Source of the DNA: Cryobacterium glaciale
GTDB lineage: Bacteria > Actinomycetota > Actinomycetes > Actinomycetales > Microbacteriaceae
DNA: 64,000 nucleotides
Assembly: GCF_004402535.1 (NCBI RefSeq)
Contig: NZ_SOEY01000034.1
Coordinates: 1 to 64,000 of the forward strand
Reading direction: 5' to 3'
Positions 7,617 through 14,664 of the stretch are shown piece by piece (the first letter of the stretch is position 1; each line of letters begins with the position of its first letter). The notes beneath the pieces are model-generated. The model had not been told where the DNA came from. It saw only the letters and a program-made list of their open reading frames with translations, and searched no databases. Made by a program: the position numbers and the translations under genes.

Positions 7617-8233
7617 GCGCGCGCCGCGGCCGAGGTGCGAGGGCCGGTCGGGTCGTAGACGGCCAACGAGAAGTGCGCCGGCTCGGCGCCCTCGTTACCG
7701 TAGGCGTGAGCCACTTCACCGGGGAACATGATCGTGTCACCGGCGGCGAGCTCGTGACGGTCGTCGCCCACGTCGAGCGTCACGACGCCGACGTGAACAC
7801 GGAGCAGTTCTCGGGCGCCTTGATGGTGCGGTTTGCTTGCGTGGCGCTCGCCCGGGTTCAGTGTCCAGTCCCACAGTTCGACGACGTCGGGCGCCTGGGT
7901 GCTCACGAGCAGTACTCCGCGGCCTCCATTGTCGCCGGTCCACAGTTGGGCGCCCTCGCCGGCGCGAGTGATTTTCACCAGCCGGGACGAGGGGGGCTCG
8001 ATGAGTGCCGACAGGGTGATTCCGAGAGCATCGCTCAGGCTCAACAGAGTCCCGATGCTCGGGTTCGCTTCGCCCTGCTCGAGGTTGATCACCTGACGGC
8101 GGCTGATGCTCGCCGCGTCGGCGAGGTGATCAAGCGTCCACTCTCGCGCCAGCCGCTCACGACGGATGCGCGCGCCGATTGTCGAGGCGAGCGTCACGGC
8201 ATCCGCTTGTCTGGGTGCCCTTGCCGCTCTCAC
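7613..8233 (-). CDS. XRE-family regulator with C-terminal cupin domain
   Basis: A 206-residue regulator. Residues about 15-70 form a helix-turn-helix of the Cro/C1 type (IGARIRRERLAREWTLDHLA, then SISRRQVINLEQGEANPSI). Residues about 125-195 form a small cupin barrel (LRVHVGVVTLDVGDDRHELA, then GDTIMFPGEVAHAY). This architecture usually senses a small ligand in the cupin and represses or activates neighbouring genes. The start GTG at 8233 overlaps the phzF-like stop in GTGA, which outweighs the longer open frame upstream. It is probably the local regulator of the operon. Confidence 0.88.
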   Translation of the reverse strand: MRAARAPRQADAVTLASTIGARIRRERLAREWTLDHLADAASISRRQVINLEQGEANPSIGTLLSLSDALGITLSALIEPPSSRLVKITRAGEGAQLWTGDNGGRGVLLVSTQAPDVVELWDWTLNPGERHASKPHHQGARELLRVHVGVVTLDVGDDRHELAAGDTIMFPGEVAHAYGNEGAEPAHFSLAVYDPTGPRTSAAARA

Positions 8234-9072
8234 AGTGCAGCAGTCCCGGTCAGGACAACTTCGGCCCGACCGCCAACCCACAGCTGGCCGTCCTCGCTGG
8301 AGAGGTGGATGCGTCCGCGACGCCCCATGGCGGTGCCCTGGGAGGCACGGTATGGGGCGTGGGCCCGACCGGTGGCGATGAGCCATTCGGCGGCTGCGGC
8401 GTTCAGGCTTCCCGTGACGGGATCTTCACGCAGCGGCCCGTCCCCGTCGGTGAAGAACGCACGCAGTTCGAACGCCGTCTCAGAACCCGGGTCGTGGGCA
8501 CCGATCACGCCGATATCCCATCGGCCTGCATACGCTGAGGCATCTGGACGAAGTTCCAGAACGGTCCGGGCACTGTCGAGCAGCAGGCCGACCCAACCCG
8601 GGCCGTTGTCCAGCCACGCAACATCAACCACCTGCTCTGACCCGATATCGAGAATGTCGACCAACGCGGTTACCATCTCGGGATCAACCGGACCCGAGCG
8701 CAGCAGTGGCGGCGCCGCGAACGCAAGACGGTCCTCGTCGACGCGGACGGACACCAGCCCTGCCCCGCATTCCTGAACCACAACGCCCGGAATCGCCGAC
8801 ACGCCACCCGCCTCTAACCACGCTTTTGCCGTGCCCAGGGTCGGATGGCCCGCGAAAGGTAGTTCGGTACTCAGGCTAAAGATTCGGACTCGATAGTCTG
8901 CCTCCGCCACTGTGGCAGGCAGAACGAAGGTGCACTCAGAGAGATTGGACCACACGGAGAAGGCTCGTAAGACCTCATCGTCGAGGCCCTCCGCATCGAG
9001 TACGACAGCGACCGGGTTACCACTGCAAAGACCATCGCCGAACACGTCGACCTGGCTGAATTTTCGGCTCAT
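8230..9072 (-). CDS. PhzF-family isomerase/epimerase-like protein
   Basis: A 280-residue protein of the PhzF superfamily (two diaminopimelate-epimerase-like folds). The N-terminus FSQVDVFGDGLCSGNPVAVV, the active-site Glu in NLSECTFVLP and the FAGHPTLGTAKAWLE motif are all present; the family ends with a conserved DPVTGSLNAAAAEWL-type segment, also present. True phenazine PhzF acts on DHHA, but no other phenazine genes are here, so it is likely one of the many PhzF homologues of unassigned substrate. It heads the operon with the regulator, the exporter and the PaiB-like gene. Confidence 0.85.
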   Translation of the reverse strand: MSRKFSQVDVFGDGLCSGNPVAVVLDAEGLDDEVLRAFSVWSNLSECTFVLPATVAEADYRVRIFSLSTELPFAGHPTLGTAKAWLEAGGVSAIPGVVVQECGAGLVSVRVDEDRLAFAAPPLLRSGPVDPEMVTALVDILDIGSEQVVDVAWLDNGPGWVGLLLDSARTVLELRPDASAYAGRWDIGVIGAHDPGSETAFELRAFFTDGDGPLREDPVTGSLNAAAAEWLIATGRAHAPYRASQGTAMGRRGRIHLSSEDGQLWVGGRAEVVLTGTAAL

Positions 9073-9433
9073 CTTTGAATGCTATCAAATGCACGCATGG
9101 TGAACTATCCTGCACTCGCGTCAATCAATTATTCGTTCAGGAGGCAGCAGGTTTCCAACCTATTGCCGGTCTCGTCGCGCACGCTCGAGGAGTGACGCCA
9201 GACTCGCACCGGGCCACCATGTCGGCGCATGGGACGTCAGGTGAGGCACCAGCGTTGCGGAGTCACCCGCTGACGCTTGAGCGGGTCCAAACCTGGCAGC
9301 GCTGAGGATCGAAGGTGGCTGAGGATTGCCTGCAGTCCAATGTCGCGGGATACTCAAGGCATCAGTGGCGTTCCGGAGCGAACGCGACCGACATCCGCTT
9401 CGCTTCGTCGTCGCCCTCCAACGGGAGGTTGTC
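9073..9433. other. Intergenic stretch before lipoprotein gene
   Basis: About 360 bases between divergent genes. No coding frame is convincing and no tRNA or riboswitch is recognisable. It must carry promoters for the reverse-strand operon and the forward-strand lipoprotein gene, but I cannot place them with confidence. Confidence 0.5.
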
Positions 9434-10087
9434 ATGGATGCACGCGTCGTTCTCGCCGAGATCGCTCTCGTGGGGGCGGCCTTGGCGGGTTGTGCCGTCG
9501 CACAGCCCCAGCAGCCCGAGGTCACCCCGAACGCGCCCAGCTCGTCAGCGCCGAGCACGTCGTCGCTTGCTCCGCCTCCCGACACCGGTGGAGGCGAAAT
9601 TTCGGTCGAGCTCGCCCAGCTCCCGATCGGCGGCAATGTGAGTTTCGACGAAAACACCCTGGCCGACAACTGCGTGACGGTGAACTGGATCGTCGAACAG
9701 GACGACGCTAACATACCGGACAATGTGCAGATCTGGATCAGTGGCGCGACCTTCACAGACGATGTGTACGCGCTCGCCGATTCGGGGTGCAGCGGGGAGA
9801 ATCCGCCGTGCATCGGGTTCGTCTTCGACGTAGCCAACCAGACCTGCGATCTGGCGATCGCTCCGACGGGCAATCAGCCGAGTTCGCCCGATGCGCCACT
9901 TGACGTGAGCATCTCCGGTGAGGTCACCTGCAGCGACGGTGAGAGCTTTAAGTGCGCGAAATTCCTGTCTGCGTTGGTCACCGAGAACAACCTCAGCATC
10001 CCCCTCGACACGCCACCAGCGGATGCCCCCTCCGATGCGCCTCCCGCGGATGAGGGTTTGGGAGTGACTACGAGCGGACCCGCCTGA
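9434..10087 (+). CDS. Secreted lipoprotein of unknown function
   Basis: A 217-residue protein with a short signal peptide ending in the lipobox LAGC (Cys at about residue 20). A Pro/Ser/Thr-rich linker follows (about residues 22-50), then a beta-rich domain with several Cys residues (DNCVTVNW, DSGCSGENPPC, QTCDLA, VTCSDGESFKC) that probably form disulfides outside the cell. The C-terminal tail is again Pro/Ala-rich. ATG 9434 is preceded by GGGAGG. The stop shares one base with the start of the next gene (TGATG), so the two are coupled. No family recognised. Confidence 0.75.
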   Translation: MDARVVLAEIALVGAALAGCAVAQPQQPEVTPNAPSSSAPSTSSLAPPPDTGGGEISVELAQLPIGGNVSFDENTLADNCVTVNWIVEQDDANIPDNVQIWISGATFTDDVYALADSGCSGENPPCIGFVFDVANQTCDLAIAPTGNQPSSPDAPLDVSISGEVTCSDGESFKCAKFLSALVTENNLSIPLDTPPADAPSDAPPADEGLGVTTSGPA

Positions 10088-10971
10088 TGTCCGAATCGGG
10101 GGAGAAGGCGGGCGGTGCACAGTTTGAACGCGGGCTGAACGTGCTCGGCAATATCATCGCTCCGGCGACGCTCCTCGGCGCTCTGCTCTTCTATTTCGGC
10201 TACGTCTCGTCGCGGGCCCAGTACGACTACTTCGGCATTGATGTCGACGTCATCGGCCTGAGCACGCAGGACTACGTGATGCGCAGCCCACAGCCGCTCC
10301 TGGTTCCGCTCCTCGTGTTCGCGCTTGCGGGCGCCGCGCTGATCGCCTGGCATGCTCAGATTCGACGCCGCTCAAGCCGGTCCGGCTTTACGGCTGCAGT
10401 GAGGCGCGGCGTCGTCGTCGGCCTGGTCATCCTGGGAGCGGGGCTCATCTTGCTCTTCGCCTATCCGCTCCTGGCTGGATGGGGCTACTACCCGCTCGTC
10501 ACCCCGCTCGTCGTGGCATTGGGCGGCGCGATCGCCGCGTACTGCCTGGGTACCGTGCGGTTCCTGGCCCGTAAAGCCGGTGCGAGTCACCGCCCGCCGA
10601 CGGGCGTCGTAGTGCTGCTCTGGGCTGCGGTCGCCGCCTGCGTCTTCTGGGCGACGGCCACCGTTGCGCAGTGGTCGGGCCTGGGCCTCGCCCAGCAACA
10701 GGCACGGACTCCTGACAACCTTCCCAGCGTCATCGTCGATACAGAGGAGCGGCTCTTCCTCCCGAACGAGGCGCGGGTGAACGAAACCGCGCTGCCCGCG
10801 TCAGCCGACGAGACGTTTCAGTTCCGCTATTGGGGGCTGCGACTGCTCATCGTCGGTGGTGACCGCATGTTTCTCATCCCCAACGCTTGGGACAGCCACA
10901 ACACAACCCTCGTGCTGCCGCTCGACGGCTCGGTTCGTCTGCAATTCCAGTTTCGCAATCTCGAGCCCTGA
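10087..10971 (+). CDS. Membrane protein of unknown function
   Basis: A 294-residue protein with about five hydrophobic segments: roughly residues 20-37, 76-95, 108-130, 136-155 and 175-195. A ~90-residue C-terminal domain lies most likely on the outer face (PSVIVDTEERLFLPNEARVN onward, then LLIVGGDRMFLIPNAW). The motif YDYFGIDVDVIGLSTQDYVM after the first segment looks conserved-domain-like, but I cannot name the family. Translation is coupled to the upstream lipoprotein gene, so the two products probably act together at the cell surface. Confidence 0.7.
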   Translation: MSESGEKAGGAQFERGLNVLGNIIAPATLLGALLFYFGYVSSRAQYDYFGIDVDVIGLSTQDYVMRSPQPLLVPLLVFALAGAALIAWHAQIRRRSSRSGFTAAVRRGVVVGLVILGAGLILLFAYPLLAGWGYYPLVTPLVVALGGAIAAYCLGTVRFLARKAGASHRPPTGVVVLLWAAVAACVFWATATVAQWSGLGLAQQQARTPDNLPSVIVDTEERLFLPNEARVNETALPASADETFQFRYWGLRLLIVGGDRMFLIPNAWDSHNTTLVLPLDGSVRLQFQFRNLEP

Positions 10972-11130
10972 ACGAACCCGGTGATAGTTCGACCCTGGCC
11001 CTTTACCAAGGGCGAGGGAACTCGTGACGCTCAATCGCGATTTTCGTTGGGAAGCACCGTTGAGCTGAGCCGATGAAGTTATTACCGTGTCGGGACTGAT
11101 CCTCCGATGCGAGCAAATGGAGTTCACATC

Positions 11131-11706
11131 ATGGCCGTAGTCGTTTTGTTCCATCACGCCCTGGGACTCACGCCGGGTATCGTGCAATTCGCCGACGAGC
11201 TGCGCAGCGCTGGGCATATCGTGCACACGCCCGACCTCTTTGAGGGGCGAACCTTCGCGACCCTGGAGGAGGGCGTGGCCTATGCCGAGCAGATCGGATT
11301 CGGCGAAGTCCTGGACCGCGGCGTACAAGCGGTTGAGGGACTCCCCGTCCCACTGGTCTACGCGGGCTTCTCCCTGGGGGTGCTCCCCGCACAGATGCTC
11401 GCGCAGACCCGTGCGGGAGCACGGGGCGCCCTGTTGTTCTATTCGTGTATGCCAGTCTCCGAATTCGGCTCTGCCTGGCCGGAAGGTGTTCCTGTGCAGG
11501 TGCACGGCATGGACGCCGACCCGATCTTCGCCGGCGAGGGTGACATCGACGCGGCCCGCGCGCTCGTCGCCGCGACGGACGGCGCTGAGCTCTTTCTCTA
11601 TCCCGGCGACCAACACTATTTTGCCGACAGCTCGCTGCCGTCGTACGACGCCGATGCGGCCGCGCTGCTGCGGCAGCGCACGCTGGCGTTTCTTGCAATG
11701 CGCTAA
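11131..11706 (+). CDS. Dienelactone-hydrolase family alpha/beta hydrolase
   Basis: A 191-residue cytosolic hydrolase. The N-terminus VVVLFHHALGLTPGIVQFAD and the segment AGHIVHTPDLFEGRTF match the DLH family. The nucleophile elbow reads YAGFSLGVLP, with Ser in place of the Cys of classical dienelactone hydrolases. The acid is likely the Asp in GMDADPIF, and the His lies in PGDQHYFAD. ATG 11131 has GGAG ten bases upstream. The nearby genes give no pathway, so the substrate is unknown. It is shorter than the 230-250 residues of catabolic DLHs. Confidence 0.82.
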   Translation: MAVVVLFHHALGLTPGIVQFADELRSAGHIVHTPDLFEGRTFATLEEGVAYAEQIGFGEVLDRGVQAVEGLPVPLVYAGFSLGVLPAQMLAQTRAGARGALLFYSCMPVSEFGSAWPEGVPVQVHGMDADPIFAGEGDIDAARALVAATDGAELFLYPGDQHYFADSSLPSYDADAAALLRQRTLAFLAMR

Positions 11707-11828
11707 GGGCGGATAGCCCAGTCTTTTGTGTGTAATAGGCTTATTGCCGCCATGCAATGCTCATGGAACGCACAGGTAACGATCAGCCATGCCTGCGCAC
11801 ACAAACATTTGGGGAGAGTACGACATTT

Positions 11829-14417
11829 ATGTCGCTTGAAAACACGCCGCCGACCACGCCACCGAATCCGTTCCAGCCCGGTGCGATGCCGCCCGCACCG
11901 ACTCCGCCCGCGCCAGCCGAGGCCGCGCCCGCTCAGTCCAACCCCTACGCCGCGCCGGTCGCGCCGCCCCTGGCAGGGCCGCCGGCACAGGGGTCGACCG
12001 CTCCGAACGCCTTTTCCACCATCCCGGCACGCGCGTGGCGGGGAGCCGTCGCATCCGCTGGAATCGGTTACGGAGCAGCGTTCGTTGTCGCGCTCTTGAC
12101 GGTTGCCCTGACCGGGCTTCTCACCGGCTGGGAGATGTTCTCGGCTGGCTGGCTCGTCTCCGGCCCCGTGCAGCTCGTCGCGCTGGCGACCTTCGGCCAG
12201 CTTGGCGCGTCGGCAGAAGTCGACTTCTTCGTCTCCTTCACCGGCAGCGCCAGCGTCGGCGTGCTGCCGATTCTCGTGCTCGCCGTACTACTGACCGGCA
12301 CCTACCTGTCCAGTCGTTTCGTGGGGCGCGGCGTCTGGCAGGGTTCCTCGGCCCTCATCCTGTCGGCCGTGTCCGGGCTGACGCTCGCCGTCGGTGTAAC
12401 CGTGCTGGCCGCCGTGCTGCCGGTACAGTTCCCCGACCTGCAGCTGGACATCCCTGTCAGCTCCACCTCCGCGGCATCCGTCGCTTCTTTCCTCGGCGCT
12501 CTCGTAGCCGGATTCGCCGTCTCCTACCTCGCCCGACTGCAGGCCACCGACGGCTGGGCGCGTCTTGTCGCCCGCGCAACCTGGCTGCCGTGGGGCACCG
12601 TGCGCATCGCCTCCCTGCACCTCGGCGCCTTCATCACCGTGATGGCCGTGCTGCTGGCTATTCTGACCCCGTTATCCGAGGCCGACGAATATGTCGGAGT
12701 GCTTCCCGTGTTTCTGCTCACCATCGCTATCAACGTCGTCGTCATCGGCATGTTGGGCGCCTTCTCCGCCGATCTGAGTGATTTGGACCGCGTGTTGGCC
12801 AGCCTGGGCGGTGCGTCCGACGAGCAGACTCAGCAAAACGTCTCCGTATTCAGCGATGGAATCACCGGCTACGTCTGGCTCATCGTGCTGCTCGCCGTGG
12901 TTCTGGCGGTCGCTGCCTCGCTTCTGCTCGCCGTTCGTCGCAACCGAGTGCGCCCGGCGCCGTTGTCGTGGCTGGCGACCATCGCCACGTACATGACCTT
13001 CGGCTTGATTCTGCAGCTTCTCGGCAGCGCCCTCGTCACGGCGTCGATGACCGCACCCGGGAACGCCTCGGCGTCGGGAACGTTCGGGCCCGCTGCGTGG
13101 ACCTTTCTGATTTTCGCAATCTGGGGTGCCGCTATCGAGGCTCTCACCCGCTTCGTCGCACCGACCATCTTGGCCACTGCAACGCCAGGAGCGATTGGCG
13201 CTCTCGTCAAGCTATCGGGGCAGGAACGCCTACTGCCCGTGCTGCCGACGGCACCGCTGGTGCCGGCTGGAACCGTTGCAGCCGACCCGGCTCCTGCTGC
13301 GGCCGGGATGCCATCCGGCATCGCTCCCACCAGCGCCTATTCCACCAGCGACTATCCCCCCGCGGCCCAGTCCGGTGCGGCACCGCTACCGTTCGCGACC
13401 AGCACCTTGTCTCCGGCCACCGCCAAGCGAGTCAAGATCGGCGCCATTATCGTCGGTGCGGCTGCCCTGCTCATCATCGCGGGCAGTGTGGCCGGCGGAA
13501 TCGTGCGCACCTCGGTATTCGGCCCGCAGAATGTCGCGACCGCCTACCTGGATGCGTTGGAAAAGGGCAACGCCACGACGGCTCTGAAACTGCTCGGGTC
13601 GTCAGCGGATGCCGGCGACGGCCTGCTGTCGAACGACATCTTTGGTCTGGCAACCGATCGTATCGAAGACGCCGCCATTTCGGATGTCACCATCGTGGGA
13701 GATGTCGCCCAGATCGAGGTGCACTTCAAGCAGGGCGGAGTCGCCGATTCTGCCGTGCTGAAGCTCACTCGCACGAGCACCAACTGGCTGATTGCCGACA
13801 ACTGGTCCATTTTAAATGCCGAGCCCGGTCAGATCGACGTCTACACACCGTCCGGACTGGGCGATGTCGAACTTGAGGCAAACGGTACCTCGGTCGGTAC
13901 AACTACTGACGACGGACTGAGCCTGTCGGCCTTCCCCGGTACCTACGAAGTGACCATTCCAGCCACCGACTATTTCGAAGAATCGTCGGTGACCTATGTC
14001 GTGAGCGGCCTGCTCGGTGGGTTCGGAGAGTTCGAATCGAGCGACGATACGTTTACGGCCAGCGCAACGGCCGTGTATGAAGCCGCGGCTCTGGAAGCCG
14101 TCAACACGCTCATTACGACCTGCCTCGCCGCGGGCGATACCGAGTCTGACGAGTGCCCGTACATGGGGTACAGCTCTTCCTATTACTCCAACGTGACCTA
14201 CACCCTGGTCACGGCGCCCGAACTCACCGTCGATCTGGCCTACGAGCCCGGTGGTCTGTCGGTTTCCACCGACACCTACGGTGTCGTGAACATGGAGTAC
14301 GACGTCAATTATGGCTTTTCCAGCGAGACCCGCCACGAGAGTGCGGAAAACTATTTCACGATCAGCGCTGACGTCAACGTCGTCGACGGCGAGGTCGTGG
14401 TGACCTCGGTGCGCTAG
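11829..14417 (+). CDS. Large multispanning membrane protein with extracytoplasmic C-terminal domain
   Basis: An 862-residue protein. The first ~60 residues are Pro/Ala-rich and cytosolic. About residues 65-430 hold many membrane segments, a second Pro/Ala-rich linker follows (about 445-530), and a last membrane segment (IIVGAAALLIIAGSVAGGIV) leads to a ~280-residue outer domain. That domain starts with FGPQNVATAYLDALEKGNAT and continues with repeats like those in TcaA-type or zinc-ribbon-linked extracellular domains. Cysteines occur in TTCLAAGDTESDECPYMG. ATG 11829 follows GGGGAGAG. A strong terminator follows, so the gene is monocistronic. Role unknown; envelope sensing or cell-wall stress is a guess. 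Confidence 0.7.
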   Translation: MSLENTPPTTPPNPFQPGAMPPAPTPPAPAEAAPAQSNPYAAPVAPPLAGPPAQGSTAPNAFSTIPARAWRGAVASAGIGYGAAFVVALLTVALTGLLTGWEMFSAGWLVSGPVQLVALATFGQLGASAEVDFFVSFTGSASVGVLPILVLAVLLTGTYLSSRFVGRGVWQGSSALILSAVSGLTLAVGVTVLAAVLPVQFPDLQLDIPVSSTSAASVASFLGALVAGFAVSYLARLQATDGWARLVARATWLPWGTVRIASLHLGAFITVMAVLLAILTPLSEADEYVGVLPVFLLTIAINVVVIGMLGAFSADLSDLDRVLASLGGASDEQTQQNVSVFSDGITGYVWLIVLLAVVLAVAASLLLAVRRNRVRPAPLSWLATIATYMTFGLILQLLGSALVTASMTAPGNASASGTFGPAAWTFLIFAIWGAAIEALTRFVAPTILATATPGAIGALVKLSGQERLLPVLPTAPLVPAGTVAADPAPAAAGMPSGIAPTSAYSTSDYPPAAQSGAAPLPFATSTLSPATAKRVKIGAIIVGAAALLIIAGSVAGGIVRTSVFGPQNVATAYLDALEKGNATTALKLLGSSADAGDGLLSNDIFGLATDRIEDAAISDVTIVGDVAQIEVHFKQGGVADSAVLKLTRTSTNWLIADNWSILNAEPGQIDVYTPSGLGDVELEANGTSVGTTTDDGLSLSAFPGTYEVTIPATDYFEESSVTYVVSGLLGGFGEFESSDDTFTASATAVYEAAALEAVNTLITTCLAAGDTESDECPYMGYSSSYYSNVTYTLVTAPELTVDLAYEPGGLSVSTDTYGVVNMEYDVNYGFSSETRHESAENYFTISADVNVVDGEVVVTSVR

Positions 14418-14437
14418 CAGCACAAGACACGACCCGA

Positions 14438-14476
14438 GGTTCGGGTTCGGCCCCGGCCGAACCCGAACCATTTTTT
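14438..14476 (+). terminator. Intrinsic terminator
   Basis: Perfect 15-bp stem (14438-14452 with 14455-14469) around a 2-base loop, then six T residues (14471-14476). It starts 20 bases after the stop of the 862-residue membrane protein. Confidence 0.95.
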
Positions 14477-14664
14477 GTGGCGTGCGGCGCTCGATCTTGG
14501 CTACCCCCAAAGAGGGGTGATTCGCCCCTTTTCGTGATATAGATTTAAGTGAGGGAAATTCCCCCGGTCGACTCGCGGCAATCCAGCGAGGCGAAGTAGC
14601 CGACCGCGTGCCTCTTCTGCCTTATCGTGACGCGTTCTTTGTTCGATAGATCACGAAAGGCGTG

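Noticed and set aside
8230-9072. Phenazine biosynthesis cluster
   Set aside because: Only a PhzF homologue is present. No phzA-E or phzG genes are nearby, and PhzF homologues are widespread.
9075-9305. 76-codon frame in the gap before the lipoprotein gene
   Set aside because: No ribosome site and no similarity to any family I know.
14511-14530. Second terminator (AGGGG...CCCCTTTT) after the 862-residue protein gene
   Set aside because: The stem is only five base pairs and lies downstream of a much stronger terminator. It may be part of the kinase promoter region.
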